Counted from the first letter of the stretch, positions 55,244 through 63,564 are shown. The stretch is 64,000 bases of DNA from Methylogaea oryzae (GCF_019669985.1 NZ_AP019782.1:364501-428500); one strand, 5' to 3'. Notes: generated from the letters alone by a model not told the origin. Numbers and translations: made by a program.

Positions 55244-56266
55244 ATGAGTTCGTCCACTTCTTCCAATCACGCGAAAAGCGTGGCCGGCGACAGCCAAGCG
55301 ATGTTCGCCCAAGTACGCGATATGGTGGTGGAAGAGTTGCGCGCCACCGACGGTTTGATCCTGGAGCGGCTCAGTTCCGACGTGGTGCTGATCAACCAGA
55401 TCGGCCACTACATCGTCGGCAGCGGCGGCAAGCGGCTCCGTCCGCTATTGCTGTTGCTGGCGGCCAAGGCCATGGGCTACAAAGGTCAGCACCACGTTAC
55501 GCTGGCGGCCGTCATCGAATTCATCCATACCGCCACCTTGTTGCACGATGACGTGGTGGACGAGTCCTCCCTGCGGCGCGGCCGCAATACGGTGAACGAC
55601 TTGTGGGGCAACGCCGCCAGCGTGCTGGTGGGCGATTATTTGTACTCGCGCTCCTTCGAGATGATGGTGACGGTGCAGAACCTGCGCATCATGGAGATTT
55701 TGTCCCGCACCACCACGGCCATTGCCGAGGGCGAGGTGCTGCAGCTGTTGAATTGCAACAACGCCGCCACCAGCGAAGACAGTTACCTGCAGGTCATTTC
55801 GCGCAAGACCGCCATTTTGTTCAGCGCCGCCGGCCAGCTGGCGGCTGTGCTGACCGGCGCCGAGCCGGCGGTGGAGCAGGCCATGTCGGCTTACGGCCAG
55901 CATCTGGGGATTGCGTTCCAGCTCATCGACGATGTGTTGGATTACAAAGCCGATCCGGAAGACCTGGGCAAAAACCTCGGCGACGACTTGGCCGAAGGCA
56001 AGCCCACCTTGCCGTTGATCTACGCCTTGCAGCAAGGCAGCGAGGAGCAGGCCGTGGTGTTGCGCAAGGCCATCGAGGAAGGCGACCGCGATGCTTTCAA
56101 CGATGTTTACGCCATCATTCAGGCGACGGACGCGATCGCCTATACCGAGCGGCGCGCCAAGGAAGAGGCGCAGAAAGCCGTGGAGTGCCTGGGATGTTTG
56201 CCCGCTTCGGCAGAGAAAGATGCAATGATTACGCTCGCGGGCTTTTCAATTGCACGCAATTACTAG
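55244..56266 (+). CDS. ispB: Octaprenyl-type polyprenyl diphosphate synthase
   Basis: A 340-residue trans-prenyltransferase that makes the quinone side chain. The two aspartate-rich motifs are [10 protein letters not shown] (~residue 105) and QLIDDVLDY (~residue 230). It is somewhat longer than E. coli IspB (323 aa) owing to a short Ser-rich N-terminus; a later start is possible. The divergent arrangement with rplU-rpmA is conserved in gammaproteobacteria. Confidence 0.93.
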   Translation: MSSSTSSNHAKSVAGDSQAMFAQVRDMVVEELRATDGLILERLSSDVVLINQIGHYIVGSGGKRLRPLLLLLAAKAMGYKGQHHVTLAAVIEFIHTATLLHDDVVDESSLRRGRNTVNDLWGNAASVLVGDYLYSRSFEMMVTVQNLRIMEILSRTTTAIAEGEVLQLLNCNNAATSEDSYLQVISRKTAILFSAAGQLAAVLTGAEPAVEQAMSAYGQHLGIAFQLIDDVLDYKADPEDLGKNLGDDLAEGKPTLPLIYALQQGSEEQAVVLRKAIEEGDRDAFNDVYAIIQATDAIAYTERRAKEEAQKAVECLGCLPASAEKDAMITLAGFSIARNY

Positions 56267-56272
56267 TATAAT
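56243..56272 (+). promoter_or_regulatory. Promoter for tRNA-Pro
   Basis: TTTTCA, 18-bp spacer and perfect TATAAT (56267-56272), overlapping the ispB stop. The expected start near 56279 is 6 bp before the mature tRNA 5' end. Confidence 0.5.
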
Positions 56273-56284
56273 GACGGTTCATTT

Positions 56285-56361
56285 CGGGGTGTAGCTCAGC
56301 CTGGTAGAGTACTGCTTTCGGGTAGCAGGAGTCGGAGGTTCAATTCCTCTCACCCCGACCA
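56285..56361 (+). tRNA. tRNA-Pro (anticodon CGG), island insertion site
   Basis: A 77-nt cloverleaf with acceptor CGGGGTG/CACCCCG, discriminator A and encoded CCA. The anticodon loop TTCGGGT gives CGG. Its 3' 45 bp are repeated exactly at 63511-63555, so this gene is the attachment site of the island; the tRNA remains intact. Confidence 0.97.
56317..56361 (+). repeat. attL: 45-bp direct repeat within tRNA-Pro
   Basis: The 45 bp from the anticodon loop to CCA are identical to 63511-63555. Identity stops at once on both sides (preceding T versus A; following TTTTT versus AAAAC). This is the hallmark of tyrosine-integrase insertion at a tRNA 3' end. Confidence 0.93.
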
Positions 56362-56383
56362 TTTTTAAGGTCATTTCAGTACG

Positions 56384-57273
56384 TTAGAAGCCCCTCTCAG
56401 CAGGGGCTTTTGCTTTTTTGGGGCAACGTGAAATCACGTTCCCATCCAGCACGTCTACCGCGCTTTTCAACGTCACCGGCGACAGGTGGGCGTAGACCCG
56501 ATCCGTGATCCTTATATCGCTGTGGCGCAGCAGGCTAGAAACGGCCTGTATCGGCACGCCGGCTTGTACGAGCCAGCTCCCGAAGGTCCGCCGCAGGTCG
56601 TGCGGGTGGACGTCGTCTAGGCCCGCCGCTTTCACGGCGCTGGCGAATCCTTTCTTGATGCTGGCGATCCGTTCGCCCTCCTTATGAAGTCGGGCAAGAT
56701 GCCTCGCCTTGGGCACTTTCTCCGCCGCCCGGATCAGCGCCGCCGCTTCCGCATGGGTGAGCCAGCGCGCCCGTGGGGCCGGTTTCTTGAGCTTGCCACC
56801 GCCGAAGGGGTTGGGAATGTCCCATTCCAGTTCACGTTGCGCCCAGTTGATGGCGGCCCGGAGCAAGCAAATCTCCTTATTGATCGTCGCAGCGCCCACT
56901 CCCTCGCCCTGGTCAGCGTGGTCAGCTCTCGCCCGGTGAACGCCGGGTAAAGCTGTTTGGCGCTGAACAAGTCCCGTTCGTGGCTGCGCTTTTCCTTGCT
57001 CGGCCCTTCCAGGTAGGCCAGCACCAGGTCATCGAAGGTCCGGCCGGCCGGCTTAGGCGGCTGGGGTCCGGCCCTTCGCTCGTCCGCCGCCGTTACGATC
57101 CAGCCGGCGCGGACGGCTTTTGCTCGCTCCTTGCGCGGGTCTTCGTCGCGTCGAATGCCAGTAGAGCGCCTAGCTGGCTTGCTGCGTCCGTCGATAAAGG
57201 CGGCCCACCAGTATGGCGAGTCCGGCCTTTCGAAGATTCCATCGTGGTCCCGTTGTTTCTTGCGTTTTGGCAT
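56384..57273 (-). pseudogene. Tyrosine integrase with internal deletions and a frame break
   Basis: The gene starts well (ATG 57273, Shine-Dalgarno AGGAG, MPKRKKQRDHDG) and reads through the N-terminal and part of the core-binding domain to about GRELTTLTRA near 56902. The frame then shifts, and the continuation GAATINKEICLLRAAINWA is in another frame down to the stop at 56384. The C-terminal part also jumps from AEKVPKARHLA directly to a GERIASIKKGF segment, which omits the region that normally holds the first catalytic Arg and the Lys. HPHDLRRTFG (His-x-x-Arg) and the Tyr in DRVYAHL remain. It cannot be an active recombinase as written. Confidence 0.85.
56390..56421 (+). terminator. Hairpin after tRNA-Pro and integrase end
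   Basis: AGCCCCT and AGGGGCT pair around CTCAGC and are followed by TTTGCTTTTTT. It can terminate the tRNA-Pro transcript now that the original terminator lies beyond the island. Confidence 0.65.
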
Positions 57274-57644
57274 GCGCCTTTCTCCTGTTCGTGCACAGCC
57301 TGCCCTACACGCTCATCATCATGTGCGGGCTGCATATGCTTGGCTACGTCGGCGCGGACGCTTTCTGCCGGCACGCGGACCAAGCGCCGCACTTTCACCG
57401 TGCGCAGTTCGCCGGCCTGGATCATGCGGCGCACCGTGCCCCGGCAGTGGGCATCATTCAGGCCGGTAAGGGTTGAAAGCTGGCTTGACGCCAGGTCGTC
57501 GGCCTTCTTGTTGAAGCCGTAGATCTTGCGGATCAAGGCAAGCACCACCTTGAGCTGCCGCTTGGAGAACGGAAACATCAGGATAGCGTCCAACAGTTCG
57601 TTGGCGATACGGATATAACCATCTTCGGTCTGCGGCGACGCCAT
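57093..57644 (-). pseudogene. Truncated phage replication protein O-like gene
   Basis: Residues ~6-80 (YIRIANELLDAILMFPFSKR, VVLALIRKIYGFNKKADD, LSTLTGLNDAHCRGTVRRMI) match the winged-helix N-terminal domain of lambda-O-like replication proteins. After about residue 105 the sequence loses resemblance and overlaps the integrase start in another frame for 180 bp, so the real gene was probably cut off and fused to downstream DNA. ATG 57644 is 2 bp after the stop of the small XRE gene. Confidence 0.65.
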
Positions 57645-57646
57645 GG

Positions 57647-57853
57647 CTAGGCGGCGTTGTCCAGGGGCTCGTCGGCCAGCAGTTCGGCCGGCTTTACCCC
57701 CAGGGCGCGGGTCAGACGGCGCAAAGTGCTGATGATGGGTACGTCCACGTTGCCGGCCTCGATTCGACTGACGTAGGACTGATCCAGGCCAGCCAGCGAA
57801 CCTAGGTGTTTTTGGCTGTAGCGGCGCGACTGCCGCAGTTCACGAATTTTCAT
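57647..57853 (-). CDS. Small XRE-type regulator
   Basis: A 68-residue, single-domain Cro/C1-type helix-turn-helix protein: MKIRELRQSRRYSQKHLGSL, then AGLDQSYVSRIEAGN as HTH, and PIISTLRRLTRALGV. A strong Shine-Dalgarno GGAGGTGT precedes ATG 57853. Its size fits a phage Cro-like repressor or a restriction-modification controller protein. It is divergent from the second XRE gene across a palindrome. Confidence 0.85.
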   Translation of the reverse strand: MKIRELRQSRRYSQKHLGSLAGLDQSYVSRIEAGNVDVPIISTLRRLTRALGVKPAELLADEPLDNAA

Positions 57854-57876
57854 AGACACCTCCGAAAATGTCCTTT

Positions 57877-57903
57877 GGTCATTATCAAGCAAAGTAAATG
57901 ACC
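57877..57903. promoter_or_regulatory. Candidate operator between divergent XRE genes
   Basis: GGTCATT and AATGACC form a perfect 7-bp inverted repeat with a 13-bp spacer, centred at 57890 in the 65-bp gap between the two XRE genes. Position and spacing suit binding by one or both regulators. Confidence 0.5.
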
Positions 57904-57918
57904 CCAAGGCATAATGTG

Positions 57919-58293
57919 ATGATGGACATGAAAACACTTGGCGAGCGCATCAAGCGCGCCCGCGAAGAGCGGCGGCTAACGCAAAAACAGCTTGGCGAAA
58001 TGGTCGGGATCGACCAGGCTCACATTTCGCGCCTGGAGCGCGGGGAAAAAGGCATGGCCATCGACAGCCTGGCGGCCATCGCCAAGGCGTTGCATGTCAG
58101 CCTGTCGGACATCATGGAAGATGCAAAGGAAGGCGCGGACGCGGCGCGCACCAGGGATGGAATCAGCGACGAGGCGATGGAGTTCGCCAAGGCCTTCGAC
58201 TCGCTGCCGCCCAACCAGCGCGCCGCGCTCCGACAAGTGGCGAAAGCGCTTGTGGATGCGGCTGAAGAACAAAGGGGCGTGAAGGGTGGGTGA
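57919..58293 (+). CDS. XRE-type repressor
   Basis: A 124-residue protein with N-terminal helix-turn-helix (LGERIKRAREERRLTQKQLG, IDQAHISRLERGEKG) and a short C-terminal helical extension (AMEFAKAFDSLPPNQRAAL) as in small phage-like repressors. ATG 57919 has AAGG 9 bp upstream; ATG 57922 or 57928 are also possible. It ends 6 bp from the convergent vsr stop. Confidence 0.83.
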   Translation: MMDMKTLGERIKRAREERRLTQKQLGEMVGIDQAHISRLERGEKGMAIDSLAAIAKALHVSLSDIMEDAKEGADAARTRDGISDEAMEFAKAFDSLPPNQRAALRQVAKALVDAAEEQRGVKGG

Positions 58294-58299
58294 AGTGCT

Positions 58300-58716
58300 C
58301 TATTTGTCACTCCCGTGCAGAATTTCTCCCAGCACGGCCTCCAACTGTGGCTCCAAAATTTCGCATTCCCAAAGGATTATCACCTTCCATCCAGAGCGCT
58401 GGAGCGCCTCCACATGCGCCTTATCCCTTTCCTGGGTTTTTCGCAACTTGGGCCCCCAATACGATTCATTCGATGCAGGCACCCTCGCATATCGACACCC
58501 TGGATGTTGATGCCAGAAACACCCATGCACAAAAATTATTGTCCGATATTTCCTAAGCACAATATCTGGCTTGCCAGGCAACTCTTTCACATGAAGTCGA
58601 TAGCGCAAGCCAGCCTTGAATAGGCACGAACGAACGAGGTGCTCTGGCTTGGTGTTTTTATGCTTTATGGCCCTCATTATTTTACTACGGACAATCGGCG
58701 AAACCTTATCTGCCAT
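58300..58716 (-). CDS. vsr: Very-short-patch mismatch repair endonuclease Vsr
   Basis: A 138-residue Vsr that nicks next to T:G mismatches formed by deamination of 5-methylcytosine. The catalytic Asp51 (LPGKPDIV), His64 (FVHGCFWH) and His69 align by number with E. coli Vsr, and the zinc-binding Cys/His residues (GCFWHQHPGC) are present. Vsr usually lies beside its cytosine methyltransferase; here the methyltransferase is 3.2 kb away on the other side of the large methylase gene, on the same strand. Confidence 0.92.
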   Translation of the reverse strand: MADKVSPIVRSKIMRAIKHKNTKPEHLVRSCLFKAGLRYRLHVKELPGKPDIVLRKYRTIIFVHGCFWHQHPGCRYARVPASNESYWGPKLRKTQERDKAHVEALQRSGWKVIILWECEILEPQLEAVLGEILHGSDK

Positions 58717-58776
58717 CTAGAGATTCTCGTCAATAACCGCCCTTAAGCAGTCAGTTACCTTTCCGCCAAAACGAAA

Positions 58777-61700
58777 ATGAAAACAACGGCTAAAACTCTA
58801 GCACAGTCCGTAACCACTATCACTGCAAGCAGCCAGAACGAGACACAGCTTAGACATGAAGTCGAAAATGCTCTCGAAAGCGCTTGCAATGCGCTATCCA
58901 TCCCGTGGACGCCGTTTCAACTTGACCTCGCGGTAAAGGGTAGCGGGAAAACAACAAAGTTTGTTGACGTGGCTCATGGCGCCGTGGTTATCGAATACGA
59001 GCCGCCCAAATCTTTTCGAGGATCTGTAGGCCACAAACTCCGCTATGCCCGGAAACAAGCTGAGGAGTATGCAGAGCTCCTCGCCCACGAAGAAGGCCGG
59101 TCATTAGGTGAGTACGTGCTCATTGCGTGGGATGGAGCCCATATCAATTTCGGTCGTTTTTCCCACAGCAAACCGAATTGGGAGACGCCGGTTCCATTTG
59201 ACCCCGCGGCAGCGGAACGCCTTTTGAGCGAACTAAGGAACAATGGCGTACCGCTTGTTCACCCCAAGCTGCTATCAACACTTGTTGGGCCAGAGTCAGA
59301 TTATGGCAAGGACTTGATTCCGCTCTTATTCGATGCGATTTGCAAGGCAGAATCAGCAACCGCCACAACAAAAACAAAGCTGCTATTTACCGAATGGCAG
59401 CGCTTATTCCGGCAGGTCATTAGCTTCCAGCCAGACGCGATGAAAGCGCTTCTTCAGCGTCAGACGGTTTCGCACGACGAGGATTACCAATCAAATCCCC
59501 CGGCGTACCTGTTCGCACTGCACACATATATTGCCTTACTGGCAAAGATCATCGCGGCGTGTGCTCTTCCCAACCCGAGCCAGGACGTACGTGATGCTTC
59601 AGTGCCGACTGCTGATCGCATCCAATCACTAGAGTCTGGCGATCTCTTTGAGGCAGCCGGCATCTCCAACATGCTAGCCGGTGATTTTTTCTCCTGGTAT
59701 TTTGACGACTCCAATTGGGATCGCTTTGAGGCGCCCATACAGTCCCTTCTTTCTCGTCTTGCTGGCGTTGACTTTGACGTGAGCAAGAAAGCCCCGGAGA
59801 CAACACGCGATCTCTTTAAGGGCATCTACGAGAGCTTCATCCCTCGCGCGTTGAGACACGCACTAGGCGAGTTTTATACCCCTGACTGGCTCGCCGAACA
59901 TGCCTTAACCACGCTAGGATGGCCTGAAGACGCGCAACTCCTTGATCCGACGTGCGGATCGGGCACATTCCTTTTGGAGGCCGTGCGGCGACGGCTAGCA
60001 AAGGGCGCTCCGGACAGTGCCGAGCGCCTTCTTCAAGGCATTTATGGCATTGATCTGAATCCTTTGGCAGTCCTTGCGGCCAAAGGGTCCCTTGCCGTAT
60101 TCGTGGCCCCATATCTCGATGCAGAAAATCCTATTCGTCTCCCTGTATATCTTGCCGACGCCATTATCCCCGCCACAAAAGAAGGCGATGGCTTTTTCGA
60201 GCACACATTACAGACGGAATTTGGCAACAAGCCGTTCAGGGTGCATGAACGCTTATTGCGGCAAAAAGATTTCTATAAGTTCTTCGCCAGGATGCGCGTG
60301 TTGGTAGACGCTGACAGATCGCCGGCTGAGATCGCCGACGTACTCGCAGCTGAGTTTCCGCACTTGCATCTGCAGGGTGAGGAATTGGGGGCCATTCTCC
60401 AGACCGTAACCACCCTAGTAGAGCTGCATCAGAATGGCTGGAATGGCATTTGGTGTTCCATCATCGCGGAACGGTTTGCTGCGGCTGCCATCCCCACTGT
60501 CACTTTCATCAGCGGCAACCCGCCTTGGATCAAGTGGAGCCATCTTCCGCCGGACTACGCACAAATTATTAAGCCTCGCTTCCAATCTTATGGCCTGTTC
60601 AGCGATGATGCATGGGTAGGGGGAATCGAATCGGACATATCGACAGCCGTACTTTATGTAGCAGCGGACAGGTACCTTGCCCAAGGCGGCACCCTTGGTT
60701 TCTTCATCACCGGAACGGTATTTACTACAGAATCTAGCGAAGGGTTTCGCCGGTTTGTCCTCAAGAGCAGCAATATACCCCTGGGGGTTAAATCGGTAGA
60801 GGACTTCCGTGCAATTAGTCCGTTCGACGACGTATCTAATCATCCGACGCTCATCGTCGTTGAGCGCGATAAGCCAACGACTTTTCCAGTACCTTATCGT
60901 GTTTGGTCCGCGAAAGATGCGTCGGGCCGAAAGCTTCGGTCCTTTAGCGATGCCAGTTCATTTCTTGGCGTCGCGGAACACGTGGACCATCTTGCCTATC
61001 CCATTCCTGGGGGTGACCCTGGCCGTCCTTGGCTAGTGGGAACGGCACATGATCACACGGTCTTCGAGAAGGTTTTTTCACCTGCACTTGGTAAACCGCA
61101 GTATCAAGCGAGAAAGGGGGTTACAACTGATCGGAATGGGGTCTTTTGGGTTCACGTGCTGGATCGAACATCGCCTACAACGGTTACGATACAAAATGCA
61201 GCGGAAATTGGCAGAACACAGGGCATCCAAAAAAAGACAGGCCTCGTGGAGACCGAACATGTGTACCCTTTGCTTCGTGGACGCGGCGTTTCCTCGTTTT
61301 GTGCGGTGCCCGACCCTGATCTAAGGATGCTTATTCCCCAAAAGGGCATGCATGGGGACCCTAATTTGGTTCTGAGCCACCCAAAAACCTACAAGTTCCT
61401 GAAGGCCTTCGAGCAAGTGCTCGAAGGACGGTCAAGCTACAAGCGATACCAGAAGAAACAAGGCCATCCTTTTTATTCGCTTTGGAGCACTGGGACATAC
61501 ACTTTTTCCGAGTATAAAGTCCTTTGGCGAGAAATGGCCGGAAGCAGCTTCGCCGCCGCATATGTCGGTTCTATAGACGATCCGATCCTTGGAAAGCGTC
61601 TAGTTATTCCGGACCACAAGCTTTATTTCATCCCAGTCCAAACCGAGGATGAAGCCGCTTATCTAACAGCATTCCTTAACACACCTACCGTGGCTAAGGC

Positions 61701-61902
61701 GGTATCTAGATATGCAGCCGCCCTGCTAAGCCTTGGTGTTAGTGTCGTCGAATATTTAAATATTCCGAGCTTCGATAAGAGCAATGCCAGGCACATGAGC
61801 CTGAGCACGCTAGGAAAGAGCATTACGGGCAGGGGCGATGGAGCAACCGCCGAGGAAATGGATGAGCTAGATAAAACCGTGCAGGCGATCTTGGACATCT
61901 AA
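58777..61902 (+). CDS. Eco57I-like DNA methylase / type II restriction-modification enzyme
   Basis: A 1041-residue protein. Residues ~25-125 look like a nuclease-type domain (KFVDVAHGAVVIEYEPPK, a PD-(D/E)xK-like Asp and Glu pattern). The N6-adenine methyltransferase core follows: motif X GEFYTPDWLAEHAL (~361), SAM motif I DPTCGSGTFLLEA (~390) and catalytic NPPW (~582). The C-terminal third, with LYFIPVQTEDEAAYLTAFLN, resembles TaqI-type target-recognition regions. It could be a bifunctional type IIG enzyme or the restriction partner of the nearby C5 methyltransferase. Start ATG 58777; codons are more AT-rich than in core genes. Confidence 0.8.
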   Translation: MKTTAKTLAQSVTTITASSQNETQLRHEVENALESACNALSIPWTPFQLDLAVKGSGKTTKFVDVAHGAVVIEYEPPKSFRGSVGHKLRYARKQAEEYAELLAHEEGRSLGEYVLIAWDGAHINFGRFSHSKPNWETPVPFDPAAAERLLSELRNNGVPLVHPKLLSTLVGPESDYGKDLIPLLFDAICKAESATATTKTKLLFTEWQRLFRQVISFQPDAMKALLQRQTVSHDEDYQSNPPAYLFALHTYIALLAKIIAACALPNPSQDVRDASVPTADRIQSLESGDLFEAAGISNMLAGDFFSWYFDDSNWDRFEAPIQSLLSRLAGVDFDVSKKAPETTRDLFKGIYESFIPRALRHALGEFYTPDWLAEHALTTLGWPEDAQLLDPTCGSGTFLLEAVRRRLAKGAPDSAERLLQGIYGIDLNPLAVLAAKGSLAVFVAPYLDAENPIRLPVYLADAIIPATKEGDGFFEHTLQTEFGNKPFRVHERLLRQKDFYKFFARMRVLVDADRSPAEIADVLAAEFPHLHLQGEELGAILQTVTTLVELHQNGWNGIWCSIIAERFAAAAIPTVTFISGNPPWIKWSHLPPDYAQIIKPRFQSYGLFSDDAWVGGIESDISTAVLYVAADRYLAQGGTLGFFITGTVFTTESSEGFRRFVLKSSNIPLGVKSVEDFRAISPFDDVSNHPTLIVVERDKPTTFPVPYRVWSAKDASGRKLRSFSDASSFLGVAEHVDHLAYPIPGGDPGRPWLVGTAHDHTVFEKVFSPALGKPQYQARKGVTTDRNGVFWVHVLDRTSPTTVTIQNAAEIGRTQGIQKKTGLVETEHVYPLLRGRGVSSFCAVPDPDLRMLIPQKGMHGDPNLVLSHPKTYKFLKAFEQVLEGRSSYKRYQKKQGHPFYSLWSTGTYTFSEYKVLWREMAGSSFAAAYVGSIDDPILGKRLVIPDHKLYFIPVQTEDEAAYLTAFLNTPTVAKAVSRYAAALLSLGVSVVEYLNIPSFDKSNARHMSLSTLGKSITGRGDGATAEEMDELDKTVQAILDI

Positions 61903-61932
61903 TCTTCTCGTGTCACAGGCAGAGCCACGCAT

Positions 61933-63099
61933 CTACAAGGCTAGCGCGAGCTGCTCCGCCATGGGGCGCCGCTCGGTCCGCACAGAAACGAGCCCTTTCC
62001 CAGAAATAAGGTGTTCCAAAACGACTTTAGCAAGAAGCGGCGGCACCGCATTGCCTATTTGCTTGAATTTCGATTCCACCCCCCCTTCGGGCTCAAAGCC
62101 TTTTGGAAAAGTCTGAATCCTGGCGCATTCCCGCCAGGAGAGGCGCCTAGGGGTTTGCAGCACTGGTCGCTCTGGGTGGTTCCGCGTATGCTCATACTCG
62201 TCACTGAAATCCCACTTCTGCTTCCAGCCATCGGCTAGGTTGGACCAAACCAGCTTCATTACGGGACTCGCAGGATGCAGTGTCACGTGCCTCCAATTGG
62301 CAACGATCGTATAAGAAGGCCCATCCCAAGGAGCCTTCCGATTCCGGGACATGTAGTACCACGACATATGACCATCTGGATCGTGGGGGCGCTCATAGAA
62401 CTCACCAACAGGCCAGAGAGGCAAGTCCTTTATAACCTCACCGTGGGACGTGTACGGCAGGAGGTACGGCTGTTTTGGCGTCGCTTTTCCGTGGGTTTCT
62501 TCTGGAAAGTTAAAGACTTGCCCAAGGTCTTTTCTTACACCAACGATAAAGAGCCTTTTTCTAGCCTGCGGCACCCCATATTTTCTAGCGTCGCATAGCT
62601 GCGCGGTAACATGGTAGCCATGCTTCCCGATTGCCCCAAAAGTCTTAATTTGTTCTTCCAAAAAATGCCCTTTCTTTAGCTGCTGAAGACCGGAGACATT
62701 CTCAGCAAGAAAGTATTTTGGCTCAACAACTTCCAAGCACCTGGCAAACTGGCGGTATAAGTTTGTTCGATGATCATTTTCCGGGTCCCTATTCCCACCC
62801 ATAGAAAATGACTGACACGGATACCCTCCTATCACTAAACTGGCTTTAGGGTAGGCCTTCAAGACAGAAACATCGCCTTCATAGACATCCGTATCGGGGA
62901 AATATCGACGAAGGGTTGAACAGCAATCCTGGTCTATGTCGTTTGCAAAGATGATGTCAGCCCCGGCAAGCTCCGCTCCGATATCCATCCCTCCGCAGCC
63001 GGAGAAAAGAGATATGGTTGGTATGCCCCCGAGCCTTCGCCCCGGCTGAAATGCAATGTCCGGCGGTGTCGTTGGCGTTATTTCGTTGAAGTCTGGCAT
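61933..63099 (-). CDS. DNA (cytosine-5)-methyltransferase
   Basis: A 388-residue C5 methyltransferase. Motif I SLFSGCGGMDIG (~30-41), catalytic Cys95 in GGYPCQSFS, motif VI ENVSGL and motif X QIGNAVPP are all intact, so it should be active. I start at ATG 63099 (MPDFNEITP); the open frame upstream is not conserved. It is convergent with the Eco57I-like gene (30 bp between stops). The recognition sequence cannot be read from the sequence. Confidence 0.92.
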   Translation of the reverse strand: MPDFNEITPTTPPDIAFQPGRRLGGIPTISLFSGCGGMDIGAELAGADIIFANDIDQDCCSTLRRYFPDTDVYEGDVSVLKAYPKASLVIGGYPCQSFSMGGNRDPENDHRTNLYRQFARCLEVVEPKYFLAENVSGLQQLKKGHFLEEQIKTFGAIGKHGYHVTAQLCDARKYGVPQARKRLFIVGVRKDLGQVFNFPEETHGKATPKQPYLLPYTSHGEVIKDLPLWPVGEFYERPHDPDGHMSWYYMSRNRKAPWDGPSYTIVANWRHVTLHPASPVMKLVWSNLADGWKQKWDFSDEYEHTRNHPERPVLQTPRRLSWRECARIQTFPKGFEPEGGVESKFKQIGNAVPPLLAKVVLEHLISGKGLVSVRTERRPMAEQLALAL

Positions 63100-63120
63100 G
63101 GTAGAGCGTTTCTGCCTGCT

Positions 63121-63255
63121 ATGAAGTGGCGACAGTTGAGTGTAATGGTGCGACACGGCAACTATGCGGCCCAGAAGCACGAGCGCAACCACGACCTCAA
63201 GAAAGAGGCCCGCACGGAAGCCTCGGGGCGGTTCGCTGCCACATGTGTGCGATAG
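63121..63255 (+). CDS. Small unassigned ORF near attR
   Basis: A 44-codon frame, MKWRQLSVMVRHGNY onward, basic and without recognised domain. It may be the remnant of a larger island gene. The region 63256-63510 between it and attR holds no gene I can support. Confidence 0.15.
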   Translation: MKWRQLSVMVRHGNYAAQKHERNHDLKKEARTEASGRFAATCVR

Positions 63256-63430
63256 AAAACATGCGCTATTTTCGCACAACAAGGGTCCGATCCAACCAAG
63301 CCCAACCGGAAAGGCCCGCGAAACCTGGAGACCCAGAGCCACTTACGGCTGGCTCTCCTAAGTCACGAGCAGCTTGCCTGGCTGCACGTGAAATCGATCG
63401 TGAAACACCACCGTCCCTTAGCGGCATTTC

Positions 63431-63448
63431 CTGGCAACTTCTGGCAAC
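63431..63448. repeat. Tandem CTGGCAAC repeats beside attR
   Basis: CTGGCAAC occurs twice, starting at 63431 and 63441, exactly one helical turn apart and about 65 bp inside the island end. Such direct repeats can be arm-type sites of an integrase, but this is only positional inference. Confidence 0.3.
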
Positions 63449-63510
63449 AATTCGCGCGGGCAGGCTGCGCAAGTTTTTGATTACAAGCCGCTTTCCCTGC
63501 GCCCCGTGGA

Positions 63511-63555
63511 TTCGGGTAGCAGGAGTCGGAGGTTCAATTCCTCTCACCCCGACCA
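63511..63555 (+). repeat. attR: 45-bp copy of the tRNA-Pro 3' end
   Basis: Identical to 56317-56361, from the anticodon loop to CCA. The 5' half of the tRNA is missing here, so it is not a functional tRNA gene. Confidence 0.93.
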
Positions 63556-63564
63556 AAAACCCAA

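Larger units (their letters stand above)
56317..63555. mobile_element. Integrated genomic island at tRNA-Pro(CGG)
   Basis: A 7.2-kb element between the two 45-bp repeats: broken integrase, truncated replication-O-like gene, two divergent XRE regulators, vsr, an Eco57I-like methylase/restriction enzyme and a C5 methyltransferase. The last three genes look richer in A+T than the chromosome around them (judged by eye). No structural phage genes or conjugation genes are present, so it is a decayed prophage/satellite-type island that kept its modification cargo. Confidence 0.9.

Noticed and set aside
57919-63099. Abortive-infection or toxin-antitoxin system in the island
   Set aside because: No toxin, reverse transcriptase, HEPN or nucleotidyltransferase motif is visible; the genes are explained by regulators and DNA modification enzymes.
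63100-63342. N-terminal extension of the C5 methyltransferase
   Set aside because: The extra 81 residues have no resemblance to methyltransferases; ATG 63099 fits the family start before motif I.
63511-63555. Second tRNA-Pro gene
   Set aside because: Only the 3' half is present; acceptor 5' strand and D-arm are missing, so it is an attR copy.
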